This document shows, in pieces, positions 41,169-50,455 of a stretch of 58,550 nucleotides of DNA (position 1 is the first letter of the stretch; the number at the start of each line of letters is the position of its first letter). Made by a program: the position numbers and the translations under genes. This stretch comes from Chitinophagaceae bacterium (GTDB taxonomy: Bacteria > Bacteroidota > Bacteroidia > Chitinophagales > Chitinophagaceae): contig JAEUVD010000030.1 of NCBI GenBank assembly GCA_016787065.1, forward strand, positions 1-58,550. The letters run 5' to 3'. Under the pieces are notes generated by a model. The model saw nothing but the letters and a program-made list of their open reading frames with translations, was not told the origin of the DNA and ran no database searches.

Positions 41169-42227
41169 TTAGCATTTAATACCCTTCAATAACGTATCCA
41201 AGGTTTGAAAAAGTGAGGTATTACCCGATTGAGTATAATGAGTCAATGCCGATTCAAACGTATTCAAATGAGCTAGAAAAGAATGAATTGCCAGGGCATC
41301 AAAATGAGTGGCATGCAAGCCATAACCCATTTTCTGAACATAAGCCGCATTAAAAAATTGCTCAAATTGATTGGCAATCGGAACCGAGTAAATTGGTTTT
41401 TTAAGATAGACTGCTTCGCTTATGAATGAAAATCCACCATGACAAAGAACAGCCTTTGCGGATGCGAAAAGCGTTAAAAACTCCTCCTCTGAAAACGATT
41501 TAAAATGCACATGGCCATGCTGTTCATCTTTATTAAATCCAAAAACATAGAATTGTTCGTTTGGCAATTGATGAAGGGTGGCAAGCAATTCTTCTTCAGA
41601 GGTTGCATATTGATAAATTAAAACATGCTGTTGAACACTCGGCTTTAAATTCAAAACAGTTTTTCGAATGATGGAAGGAACGAGCGTCGTATTCTTCTTT
41701 CTAGGCTCAATGTGAAAGAAAGAAGTGATGAGATAATGCTGTGCGCCTAGCACCTTCATCTTAACCACTTGTTTTGCCAATTTGAAATTTTTTCGCTCAT
41801 GCAGTGGAATTACAATTTCCGGTTTGCAACGATCAATAACCTGAATATTATCGATACTGAGTAATGGCACTTGATGTAATTTAGCATACAGCGCGGCATA
41901 GGTTTCAAAGTCGGAAATAACACAATCAAATGATTTATTTCGAAGAAAATGAAAATATTGTTTCCAGTTAGCTTTTAGCTTTGCCGGAGCGGTTCGAATG
42001 AGTTGAAGAATGGTTTTAGGAATAGAAACATCACTTCCCTGAAAGGCTAAATGAAATCCTTCGATGGCATGAACACGACCGGGGTATTTTTTGTTCAAAA
42101 AATCAAAGGCTCTATCACTGGTTATAACCTCAACATCATGTTGCTGTTGAAGCAAATAGTCGATAATCACATCGCTTCGTGTAGCGTGCCCCATCCCTTC
42201 ACTGGGCAATCCGTACAAGATTTTCAT
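41169..42227 (-). CDS. Glycosyltransferase, GT28/MJ1255-like
   Basis: A 352-residue GT-B fold protein. The N-terminus KILYGLPSEGMGHATRS is the GMGHATR signature of the MJ1255/VC2487 group. VISDFETYAALYAKLHQVPLLSIDN lies in the first domain. The C-terminal domain has SAKAVLCHGGFSFISEAVYLKKPIYSVPI, the donor-binding motif of GT28 enzymes such as MurG. The acceptor is unknown. It is divergent from the HD gene and lies upstream of the ammonia-lyase gene on the same strand, separated by 135 bases that include a separate promoter box. Confidence 0.85.
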   Translation of the reverse strand: MKILYGLPSEGMGHATRSDVIIDYLLQQQHDVEVITSDRAFDFLNKKYPGRVHAIEGFHLAFQGSDVSIPKTILQLIRTAPAKLKANWKQYFHFLRNKSFDCVISDFETYAALYAKLHQVPLLSIDNIQVIDRCKPEIVIPLHERKNFKLAKQVVKMKVLGAQHYLITSFFHIEPRKKNTTLVPSIIRKTVLNLKPSVQQHVLIYQYATSEEELLATLHQLPNEQFYVFGFNKDEQHGHVHFKSFSEEEFLTLFASAKAVLCHGGFSFISEAVYLKKPIYSVPIANQFEQFFNAAYVQKMGYGLHATHFDALAIHSFLAHLNTFESALTHYTQSGNTSLFQTLDTLLKGIKC

Positions 42228-42232
42228 GCTTG

Positions 42233-42258
42233 CAAATTACACCAAAGAGTTACTTTCG
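42233..42258. promoter_or_regulatory. Back-to-back promoter boxes of the glycosyltransferase and HD genes
   Basis: On the minus strand TAATTTG (42233-42239) ends five bases before the glycosyltransferase ATG. On the plus strand TACTTTCG (42251-42258) precedes the HD start by 19 bases. The two boxes are 11 bases apart. Confidence 0.4.
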
Positions 42259-42277
42259 TGCTTTATTTTTCAAGGCC

Positions 42278-43474
42278 TTGCAAAAAATTATTAACGACCC
42301 GGTTCATGGTTTCATTACCATAGATGATAAACTGATTTATGATCTTTTAGCACATCCCTATTTCCAACGATTGCGTCGTATAAAACAAATGGCGCTGGCC
42401 TACCTCGTTTATCCGGGAGCCGTGCACACCAGGTTGCACCATGCGTTAGGTGCTTATCATTTAATGTATAAGGTGTTAATTGAACTTCGTTTAAAAGGAA
42501 TTTCCATTACCGCCGAGGAAGAACAAGCCGTTAAGATAGCTATTCTATTGCACGATATTGGTCATGCTCCATTTTCGCATGCCTTAGAACATAGTTTGGT
42601 TAGTGTTCATCATGAAGAAATTTCGTTACTCATCATGCAAAAGTTAAACGAAGAATTTGATGGACAACTACAACGCGCAATTGAAATTTTCAAGGGAACT
42701 TATTCCAAAAAATTTCTGCATCAATTAGTAAGCAGTCAACTCGACATGGATCGTTTAGATTACCTTGCTCGCGATAGTTTCTTTACCGGTGTAAGTGAAG
42801 GCGTTATTGGTTATGATCGAATAATAAAAATGATTACGGTTTTGAATGATGAATTAGTGGTAGAAGAAAAAGGAATTCATTCGGTAGAGAATTTTCTTAT
42901 TGCAAGACGACTCATGTACTGGCAAGTATATTTTCATAAAACGGTTATGAGCTCTGAAATGATGTTAGTACAAATTTTAAAACGAGCCAAAGAATTAATA
43001 CATCAGGGTGTTAGTTTATTTTCGACACCTTCCTTATCTTTTTTTCTGAAAGAAGAAAAGCAATCTGCCGATTTTAGTTCCGACCCGCGATGCTTAGAAT
43101 ACTATACTCAACTTGATGACACCGACATCAGCACCGCAATTAAATACTGGGCTACTTGTGATGACCAAATTCTAAAAACACTTTGTACCAATCTGATTCA
43201 ACGTAAATTGTTCAAATTAAAATTTGTTTCGTTAGAAGAAGGAAAGCCGTTATTTAAAAATTGGTTAGACCGGGTTCAACCAAACAAAGAACAAGAAAAT
43301 TATTTCTGGCTGGAAGGTGATGTACTGCATACAGGATATGATAATAAAGGAGGAAAAATAAACATCCTATTTAAGAATGGAAGTTTGAAAGAAATATCGG
43401 CTTTAGAACATGGTCTAATATCGGCTGAATTGCAAGTACCCGTAAAAAAACACTACATTTGCCACCTTAATTAA
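42278..43474 (+). CDS. HD-domain phosphohydrolase, dNTPase-like
   Basis: A 398-residue protein of the YwfO/SAMHD1-like group. It begins QKIINDPVHGFITI, the usual family start, which is why TTG at 42278 is preferred to TTG at 42230. Metal ligands: His in TRLHHALGAYH, HD92-93 in LLHDIGHAPFSH, and Asp in SQLDMDRLDYLARDS. Related enzymes hydrolyse dNTPs to nucleoside and triphosphate. It precedes lpxD by 15 bases, an order seen in other Bacteroidota (from memory). Confidence 0.88.
   Translation: MQKIINDPVHGFITIDDKLIYDLLAHPYFQRLRRIKQMALAYLVYPGAVHTRLHHALGAYHLMYKVLIELRLKGISITAEEEQAVKIAILLHDIGHAPFSHALEHSLVSVHHEEISLLIMQKLNEEFDGQLQRAIEIFKGTYSKKFLHQLVSSQLDMDRLDYLARDSFFTGVSEGVIGYDRIIKMITVLNDELVVEEKGIHSVENFLIARRLMYWQVYFHKTVMSSEMMLVQILKRAKELIHQGVSLFSTPSLSFFLKEEKQSADFSSDPRCLEYYTQLDDTDISTAIKYWATCDDQILKTLCTNLIQRKLFKLKFVSLEEGKPLFKNWLDRVQPNKEQENYFWLEGDVLHTGYDNKGGKINILFKNGSLKEISALEHGLISAELQVPVKKHYICHLN
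43430..43461 (+). promoter_or_regulatory. Internal promoter of lpxD
   Basis: TTG at 43430-43432, a 21-base spacer, then TACATTTG at 43454-43461, inside the 3' end of the HD gene and 28 bases before the lpxD ATG. Confidence 0.55.
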
Positions 43475-43489
43475 ACGTTTCAGGCAGGT

Positions 43490-44530
43490 ATGAAGTTTAC
43501 AGCTCAACAGGTAGCCACGTTAGTAGGCGGACGTATTGAAGGCAATGAGCATGCCACAGTTCAAAATATTTCCAAAATTGAAGAAGGAAAAATCGGTGAC
43601 CTTTGTTTTATTGCCAATGCTAAATACGAAGACTATTTATATCAAACAGAGGCCTCTGTTGTTTTAGTAAATGAATCGCTTCAGTTAAAAGAGGTAGTTA
43701 AACCAACGCTCATACGGGTAAAAGATGCTTATGCCTCTTTCGCGCTTATTCTTCAAACCTATCAGGAAATTACCTCTCCGAAACCCAAAACCGGTATTGA
43801 ACAACCTTCTTTTCTAGATCCTAGCGCTACCGTTGGAGAAAACGTTTATTTAGGTGCCTTCAGTTATGTTGGCGCACAAAGCACCATTGGCAATGGCACC
43901 CGTATACATCCCAACTGTACCATCGGTGATCAGGTTAAGATAGGTGAACGTTGTATTATCTATCCAGGCGTTACAATTTACAATGGCTGTGTATTGGGCA
44001 ATAACGTAATTATCCATTCAGGAACCGTAATTGGAAGCGATGGATTTGGATTTGCGCTTGAGAACGGAAGTTTTAAAAAAATTCCACAATTAGGAAATGT
44101 GGTTATTGAAGATCATGTTGAAATAGGTTCAAACTGTTCAATAGATCGCGCCACTATCGGATCTACCAGAATAGGATCCGGAGTGAAGCTGGATAACTTA
44201 ATTCAAATCGCACATAATGTAGAAATCGGAAGTAATACCGTTATTGCTGCCCAAGCAGGTATTTCAGGTTCAACAAAAATTGGAGCTTATTGCATGATAG
44301 GCGGACAAGCCGGTGTTGTTGGACATATTCGAATTGCCGATCAAACTAAAATCAATGCACAAAGCGGTGTATCCAAAGAAATTAAAGTTACCGGAAAATC
44401 AATTACCGGATCTCCTGCTTTTGATTATAAAGCCTCGTTGAAAAGTCAGGCTGTTTATAAAAATCTACCCGACTTACAGCAAGAAATTATTCAATTAAAA
44501 AAAGAATTAGAAGTACTAAAAAATAAGTGA
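43490..44530 (+). CDS. lpxD: UDP-3-O-acylglucosamine N-acyltransferase
   Basis: A 346-residue left-handed beta-helix acyltransferase that N-acylates UDP-3-O-acyl-GlcN, the third step of lipid A synthesis. The N-terminal uridine-binding domain (about 1-105) is followed by hexapeptide repeats (IGNGTRIHPNCTIG and others). The catalytic His is His242 in LIQIAHNVEIG. A C-terminal helix of about 30 residues closes the trimer. It overlaps or abuts lpxC-fabZ. Confidence 0.96.
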   Translation: MKFTAQQVATLVGGRIEGNEHATVQNISKIEEGKIGDLCFIANAKYEDYLYQTEASVVLVNESLQLKEVVKPTLIRVKDAYASFALILQTYQEITSPKPKTGIEQPSFLDPSATVGENVYLGAFSYVGAQSTIGNGTRIHPNCTIGDQVKIGERCIIYPGVTIYNGCVLGNNVIIHSGTVIGSDGFGFALENGSFKKIPQLGNVVIEDHVEIGSNCSIDRATIGSTRIGSGVKLDNLIQIAHNVEIGSNTVIAAQAGISGSTKIGAYCMIGGQAGVVGHIRIADQTKINAQSGVSKEIKVTGKSITGSPAFDYKASLKSQAVYKNLPDLQQEIIQLKKELEVLKNK

Positions 44531-44532
44531 GT

Positions 44533-45936
44533 ATGCATATCAATAACCAACATACCCTCAAGGAAGAATTTGTTGTTCAGGGCGTAGGTTTACATACAGG
44601 TAAACCTGCAACCATGTGTGTGAAACCGGCTAACCCGGGTTTTGGCTATAAGTTTCAACGAATCGATTTGGAGGGAGAACCTATCATCAAAGCCGATGTA
44701 GATTATGTAGTTGATACCTCAAGAGGAACTACGTTGGAGTTAAACGGTTGTCGTGTTGCAACAGTTGAACATATTCTTTCTGCTTTAGTAGGAATGGGTG
44801 TTGATAACGCATTGATACAATTAGATGGAGAAGAAGTTCCTATCATGGATGGTTCTGCTCGCATATTCGCCGATGCCATTGAAAAAGTTGGTTTAGAAGA
44901 ACAAAACGCAAAAAAGATTTTCTTTTCGATAGATACGAATATCAGTTTTACTGATGATGAAAAGAATGTAGAAATGGTGGCTACACCAAGTACGGAATAT
45001 AAAATCACCACGATGATTGATTTTAATTCTAACGTATTGGGTACGCAGCATGCGTATTTAAAAGGTTTAAAAAATTATCGTAAGGAAATTGCTTCGTGCA
45101 GAACGTTTTGCTTCTTACATGAAATCGAATACTTGTATAATAATAACCTTATACGTGGTGGCGATTTAGATAACGCCATCGTAGTTGTAGATCGCGTGTT
45201 AGAAAAAAGTGAGTTGGATAAACTCGCAACCATGTTTAACAAGCCTAATATTGAAGTTATTAATGAAGGGATTTTAAATAACCTTAAACTTCATCATCCT
45301 AACGAACCGGCACGCCATAAATTACTCGACATCATCGGTGATTTAGCCTTGGTTGGTTATCCCATAAAGGCTAATATTATTGCTTACCGTCCGGGGCACA
45401 AAACCAATGTTGCTTTCGCCAAAAAGATAAAAGAGTATATCAAGAAGAATAAAAACATGCTTGATGTTCCGGTATATGACCCAACATTACCGGCTATTTT
45501 TGATATCAACTATATTTCAAAACTACTCCCCCATCGCTATCCGTTTTTATTAGTTGATAAAATTATTGAGCTCAGCGATAGTCATGTGGTTGGTGTAAAA
45601 AATGTTACGTTTAATGAGCCAATGTTTACCGGACATTTCCCCGACAATCCGGTTTTCCCAGGAGTATTGCAATTAGAAGCATTGGCCCAAACAGGCGGAG
45701 TATTGGTATTGAACAATCAAGGCGGCCCTGAAAAGAAATTTGATACTTATTTCTTAAAAATTGATAACGCACGATTTAAGCAAAAAGTAGTTCCCGGAGA
45801 CACGTTGATCATGAAGATGGAGTTAACCCAACCCATTCGACGAGGTATTTGTGAAATGAAAGGCACCGCTTATGTTGGAAACAAAATAGTTTGCGAAGCC
45901 GATTTGATGGCACAGATAGTTCCAAGGAATGAATAA
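44533..45936 (+). CDS. lpxC/fabZ: Bifunctional LpxC deacetylase / FabZ dehydratase
   Basis: A 467-residue fusion. Residues 1-305 are LpxC, the zinc deacetylase that commits UDP-3-O-acyl-GlcNAc to lipid A. Zinc ligands His80 (TVEHIL), His262 and Asp266 (RHKLLD) are present. Residues about 320-467 are FabZ, the 3-hydroxyacyl-ACP dehydratase, with catalytic His368 (GHFPDNP) and Glu382 (QLEALAQ). The fusion is characteristic of Bacteroidota. GTG at 44527 (overlapping the lpxD stop) is an alternative start, adding two residues. lpxA, which usually follows, is not found downstream here. Confidence 0.96.
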   Translation: MHINNQHTLKEEFVVQGVGLHTGKPATMCVKPANPGFGYKFQRIDLEGEPIIKADVDYVVDTSRGTTLELNGCRVATVEHILSALVGMGVDNALIQLDGEEVPIMDGSARIFADAIEKVGLEEQNAKKIFFSIDTNISFTDDEKNVEMVATPSTEYKITTMIDFNSNVLGTQHAYLKGLKNYRKEIASCRTFCFLHEIEYLYNNNLIRGGDLDNAIVVVDRVLEKSELDKLATMFNKPNIEVINEGILNNLKLHHPNEPARHKLLDIIGDLALVGYPIKANIIAYRPGHKTNVAFAKKIKEYIKKNKNMLDVPVYDPTLPAIFDINYISKLLPHRYPFLLVDKIIELSDSHVVGVKNVTFNEPMFTGHFPDNPVFPGVLQLEALAQTGGVLVLNNQGGPEKKFDTYFLKIDNARFKQKVVPGDTLIMKMELTQPIRRGICEMKGTAYVGNKIVCEADLMAQIVPRNE

Positions 45937-46146
45937 GAAATAGCATTATTACTTCAGTTCTCTTTAGTTAAAGGAATAAACAATTTTGGTTTATAAGAAG
46001 ACTCACCTTTCCATTGACGATGTGTTAGAATGCGTGTACTTGTAAAAAAAGTTCCTTAGTACAATTTCATTTACAAATATTTTTCGTGGCCTCTCGCTTC
46101 GAATATAATAGTATAGACTTAGTCTTCATACACAAAAAGCACCATC

Positions 46147-46182
46147 AAAAAAAAAATGGCAACCCAAGCGGATTGCCATTTT
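46147..46182 (-). terminator. Rho-independent terminator of the T9SS cargo gene
   Basis: On the minus strand AAAATGGCAA pairs with TTGCCATTTT (ten pairs, loop of ten) and runs into ten T. It lies about 20 bases after the stop codon. Confidence 0.88.
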
Positions 46183-46203
46183 AAAAAGAAATGAGAATTT
46201 AGA

Positions 46204-49200
46204 TTAGTTCTTCAAAATCTTTGAAACTGATTTCAATGAACCTTCATTTTCAACTTGAATTTGATACATTCCTGTAGTTAATTCAGCGATATTTAAAGTA
46301 ACTAAATTGATACCTTCTGACACAACAGTTTGAACTTGTTTCACAACACGTCCGCTTAGGTCTAACAATTTAATTGAAGCTTCACCGTCACGGTCGATAG
46401 TGAATTCTACATTAAATTCTCCATTGGTAGGATTAGGATATACTTTAAGATCCATACCACCAACTTCTGTGTAAACAACACCAGCACTACCTTTGGTTGC
46501 AGCTGTTGTAAAGTTAGATGAAGCACTGAAAGCACCAGCTGAACTTCCGCAATGAGAACGTACTTGGAATTCGTATGCTGTACTAGCGGTTAAGCCACTA
46601 ATTACTTTAGAAGGTACTGTAGATGTAGCCGAAGTCCATGTAGAACCAGAAACTGGTTTCCAACGTATTGTGTAGAATGCTACTCCAGGCACTGCATTCC
46701 AGTTCAATTTAGCAGTAGCAGCTGAAATATTATTCGCAAATAAACCAGTTGGAACACTACATAAATTATTCGTACTGAAACTAGCAGTTGTCCAAGGACC
46801 AGCCGGAGAAGTTACACTACAATATCCACGTACTTGCACCTCATACGCCGTATTAGGAATTAAGTTAGTGAGTAATTTCGTTGTAAAGTTATAGTTAGTA
46901 CCTGTTATCCATGTAGATGATCCTACCGGACGCCATCTTAAATCATACCATCCGATACCATTTACTCCTTGATAATTAACAGAAGCAGAAATACCAGTGA
47001 TATTAGTAACTGTAACATTTACAATTTGTGCTTGGCCTACAATAATGTTTCCAGAAGCAGCGTTTGTACAACCGTTAGCATCTGTATAGTAATACGTGAA
47101 ACCTGTTGAAGAACCAAAGTATGGATTTGAAAGATTCCAGAAACCACCTGAAGGCATTCCGTTTAATGGAATAGGTACACCAGGACAAGAATAAATATCT
47201 GTTACACTTACACTTGGAAGTGGATTGATAGTTAAATCTAAATTATAGGTAGTTGGACAGCCAGAAGAATTTAAAACGGCTAAATCTTGAACACGGCGAT
47301 TACCACCAAATAAACCAATAAAGGTTGTAGTTCCATTAGGTAAGATAGAATAAAGTTGGTTACCTTGAGTTGTACAACATTCACTTGCGTAAATGGTATT
47401 GGTAGCTTTATCCATTCCTAAACCAACAGCACCAATAGTAATACTTAAAACAGTATTTGAAAGAATAGAACCATTTGTCTTATCGATAGTAAGTAAATCA
47501 CTCGCCGAATTGGTGCGTAATCCGTATAATGTTCCTTGTGCATCGAAGGTAATAGCTAAGAAAGAACCCGCAGCAACCGGTTGGCCGATGTAAGTAGCAA
47601 CAGCTGTTGATGCATCAACCTTTACGAGTTGATTACTCAATGGGCCTGAAGGACCGGTGGTACCGTAAATCTCATCGGTGGTTGGATCTATGGCCATATC
47701 AGTTAAGATAATAGGATTACCATTTAAAGTTACAGGGCCTACGTTTGTAATTACAGCACCAGTAGCAGGATTAATTTGAATTAAATCACCAGTGCTTACA
47801 AAGCCATACATATCACCATTGGTCATAAAATCAATACCAGTAATACCATCACCTGGAACAGGCGTTCCGATAACAGTTGAGTTGGCGTTAGTCATATCGG
47901 TAGTCATGATAGCACCACCATCCGTTGCATTGGCATTAGCTCCGCCATTTGAAGCATACATGCCTGATACTCCACCAGAGGAAACATAGGTATAAGTACC
48001 AGAAGCTGTATACGTCATGTTGTTAGCCGGCCAAGTATAATTTCCACAAGCTGTTTGTACTTCATTTACAACTTGGTTGCAATTCGATACGGTGATAGTA
48101 ACCATTTGGAACACGGCGTTACCACAATGGTGATAGAAATCTTCTAAATAAACAGGGAATGTGTAAGTACCTACATCGCCTGCACCTGGTGTTCCGGATA
48201 AACTTGCATTTCCGTTTCCATTATCGGTAAACGTTAACCAAGAAGGATATCCAACGGCATTGAGTTCTAAATCATCACCATACGGCAAATTAGCATCCGT
48301 ACCTGTAAACGTATGTGCATAGAGTGAACCAACAGTTGCACTGCTAGACGGCATAGCACTCGTAAAAACAGGAGACGTATTTACAATAAAACTAATGGTA
48401 TGATTTGTAGACATAGAGTTAGCATCGGTTGCAGTCCATACTCCTGTATAGAAACCCCATTCCGAAGGAACTGGAGTCCATGTTAAATCAGAGGAAGCAA
48501 CCATAGCAGGGGCCGTTGGTAGCGAAGGCACCATAGTAGCGCCTGCTGGCAAACCAGTCATTGAAACTAAACTCACATTTACAGCAGACAGTGCATTAGA
48601 AGCTTGAATAGGCGTAACATAAGGAGTACCTGTCATTAAACACTCTTCCGAGTTATTAGGTAAGGTAGGTGGTACATCAAATACCGGATTAGTATTTACG
48701 CTAATATAAACGGTTGTGAATGCTTGAAGATTATTATTATCGGTAGCGGTAAATACGATAGCGTAGTTTCCAATATTTGCATTCGTTGGTGTAAACGAAA
48801 AGTTTGTTGTAACAGGATTACCGGTAGTAGGCAAACTCGGTGTAAAGGTTACACCAACTGGTAAGCCAGAAGCTAGCAAGGTAACTTGCGAAAGAGGATC
48901 TGTATCATCTGCCTTTACACTAAAGTTGATGGGCGTTCCGGGCTGTACACTATAAACAAAATTATTCGCTGGAGTAACAGCATAGTCAAAGGTAGGAGGA
49001 ACAGAAGTAAACACACCTACACGAATTAAGAAATCAACTACAGTGGATGCTCCAAGTTGATCGGTTATGGTAACATTCAACGCATACAAACCTGAAGCGT
49101 TTGGAGTCCAATTAATTAAACCTGTTGAAGATAACGTTAACACGGTACCGGCAGTTGGCGTTGTTTGTGGCAACCCAGAAAGTGCTGTGGAAGTAATAGA

Positions 49201-49764
49201 ATAGGAAATCGTATGTCCATCCGGATCGAAGCCTGGAATTTGGAACGTATTAAGCGTGTTCACATTAAAATTAACGAAGGATGGAACAGTGGAAATCGGT
49301 GAATTATTCAAGTTCCCAACCTGTACATTAACCATGTTTATAAAACTTTGGTCATTATTACCGTTTAATAAGGATGAAATTCTACAACAATCGCTATAGC
49401 CGGCCGTATAGGTTCCATTCGCTGCATACTTGTGCTTTAGCGTGGCAATACCATTAAACCAATCTTCTGTGGTGTTAACCGCAGTTACTGTAATATTCAA
49501 GGTTGTATTTGCACCATCACCGTACTGAAAGATGGTAGTAGCAACTACAGAACCAACCGTTGGAGCACCATAAAATGAACGACGCCAACTCTGACTAATT
49601 TGAAATATAATAGTATCATTTTGTCCTCGACTCCAACTTATATTGCCATAGCGGAAGTGCGTAGCATAACTTTCAACACTAAAAGAAACAAGTAAAATAA
49701 GAGATAGAATAACTAGCTTAATTGAACGGGTAAAGCTTCCCCTCTTGAATAGATTTTTAGTCAT
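46204..49764 (-). CDS. T9SS cargo protein with cadherin/Ig-like, propeller-like and FN3 domains
   Basis: A 1186-residue protein. Signal peptide ends near residue 34 (SVESYATHFRYG), fixing the ATG at 49764. Order: a beta domain beginning THFRYGNISW; several cadherin/Ig-like domains (PGFDPDGHTISYSIT, TDNNNLQAF); a central region of about 250 residues with propeller-like repeats (INPATGAVITN, VKVDASTAVATYIG, LTIDKTNGSILS); two fibronectin type III domains (ISASVNYQGVNGIGWYDLRWRPV, AATAKLNWNAVPGVAFYTIRWKP); and a canonical type A sorting domain (KVYPNPTNGEFNVEF, LLDLSGRVVKQ, GMYQIQVENEG). It should pass through the T9SS and be anchored or released at the cell surface. Target unknown. Confidence 0.9.
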   Translation of the reverse strand: MTKNLFKRGSFTRSIKLVILSLILLVSFSVESYATHFRYGNISWSRGQNDTIIFQISQSWRRSFYGAPTVGSVVATTIFQYGDGANTTLNITVTAVNTTEDWFNGIATLKHKYAANGTYTAGYSDCCRISSLLNGNNDQSFINMVNVQVGNLNNSPISTVPSFVNFNVNTLNTFQIPGFDPDGHTISYSITSTALSGLPQTTPTAGTVLTLSSTGLINWTPNASGLYALNVTITDQLGASTVVDFLIRVGVFTSVPPTFDYAVTPANNFVYSVQPGTPINFSVKADDTDPLSQVTLLASGLPVGVTFTPSLPTTGNPVTTNFSFTPTNANIGNYAIVFTATDNNNLQAFTTVYISVNTNPVFDVPPTLPNNSEECLMTGTPYVTPIQASNALSAVNVSLVSMTGLPAGATMVPSLPTAPAMVASSDLTWTPVPSEWGFYTGVWTATDANSMSTNHTISFIVNTSPVFTSAMPSSSATVGSLYAHTFTGTDANLPYGDDLELNAVGYPSWLTFTDNGNGNASLSGTPGAGDVGTYTFPVYLEDFYHHCGNAVFQMVTITVSNCNQVVNEVQTACGNYTWPANNMTYTASGTYTYVSSGGVSGMYASNGGANANATDGGAIMTTDMTNANSTVIGTPVPGDGITGIDFMTNGDMYGFVSTGDLIQINPATGAVITNVGPVTLNGNPIILTDMAIDPTTDEIYGTTGPSGPLSNQLVKVDASTAVATYIGQPVAAGSFLAITFDAQGTLYGLRTNSASDLLTIDKTNGSILSNTVLSITIGAVGLGMDKATNTIYASECCTTQGNQLYSILPNGTTTFIGLFGGNRRVQDLAVLNSSGCPTTYNLDLTINPLPSVSVTDIYSCPGVPIPLNGMPSGGFWNLSNPYFGSSTGFTYYYTDANGCTNAASGNIIVGQAQIVNVTVTNITGISASVNYQGVNGIGWYDLRWRPVGSSTWITGTNYNFTTKLLTNLIPNTAYEVQVRGYCSVTSPAGPWTTASFSTNNLCSVPTGLFANNISAATAKLNWNAVPGVAFYTIRWKPVSGSTWTSATSTVPSKVISGLTASTAYEFQVRSHCGSSAGAFSASSNFTTAATKGSAGVVYTEVGGMDLKVYPNPTNGEFNVEFTIDRDGEASIKLLDLSGRVVKQVQTVVSEGINLVTLNIAELTTGMYQIQVENEGSLKSVSKILKN

Positions 49765-49829
49765 GATTAAATTTGATTTACACAAAGAAAATAGGATTCC
49801 TTGATAAGTTCTAATAAAATCGGTAAAAA

Positions 49830-49874
49830 TTTGGAACGATACATCATATTAAATTGGCCATAATACGTTCCAAA
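49830..49874. repeat. Spaced inverted repeat between the HxlR gene and the T9SS cargo gene
   Basis: TTTGGAACG (49830-49838) and CGTTCCAAA (49866-49874) are exact complements with a 27-base spacer. It may be an operator for the cargo gene (start 66 bases away) or a loose hairpin after the HxlR gene. Confidence 0.4.
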
Positions 49875-49991
49875 CATTTCTTCTATTTAGCATGCCGATT
49901 TGATTCAGTTGAACAGAATTTAAACCTGATCATCAAACTAATTAGCCATAACGCATCTCGCTTTTCCAGTGAGACCAAGAATTTCGGAATT

Positions 49992-50339
49992 TTATTTTTT
50001 AGATGATTCTTGTTTTTCTATCATCTTAAGGCCATAATTTCTAATGGTGGTAATCAGTTCTATGATTTCTTTCCCTTGTGTTGTTAAACTATACTCTGTT
50101 TTAGGTGGTACTACCGCATAGACCTTTCTACTGATGTAACCATCGTCTTCCAGTTCTCTTAATTGTGTTGTAAGCATTTTGTCGGAAATGTGAGGTATAT
50201 CCTTTCTTAATTCGCCATACCGCATTGTTTGATCTTTCAATCGCCATAAAATAGGCGCCTTCCAAGTACCCCCTATTTGTTCCATAACCAATTGCACCGG
50301 GTTGTAGTAAATTTTTCCGTTGTATATAAAATCAGGCAT
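49992..50339 (-). CDS. HxlR-family transcriptional regulator
   Basis: A 115-residue winged helix protein. VMEQIGGTWKAPILWRLKDQTMRYGELRKDI, ISDKMLTTQLRELEDDGYISR and KTEYSLTTQGKEI follow the HxlR family exactly. It has no cysteine, so it cannot use the thiol switch known from YodB or HypR. It is divergent from the DJ-1 locus, which it probably regulates, as is common for HxlR genes. Confidence 0.92.
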   Translation of the reverse strand: MPDFIYNGKIYYNPVQLVMEQIGGTWKAPILWRLKDQTMRYGELRKDIPHISDKMLTTQLRELEDDGYISRKVYAVVPPKTEYSLTTQGKEIIELITTIRNYGLKMIEKQESSKK

Positions 50340-50365
50340 TGTTTCTTTAGATTGTTTTTAAGGTT

Positions 50366-50383
50366 ACTTACTAAAAAGTATGT
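50366..50383. promoter_or_regulatory. Likely HxlR operator
   Basis: ACTTACT-AAAA-AGTATGT is an inverted repeat (six of seven positions) in the 116-base region between the divergent HxlR and DJ-1 genes. A second ACTTTTT half-site lies about ten bases further right. Confidence 0.5.
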
Positions 50384-50455
50384 ATCGCACTTTTTGGTTG
50401 TACACATTACAAAGGTAGATATAGATTGAATATTTGCACCATAAAAAGCAAACGT

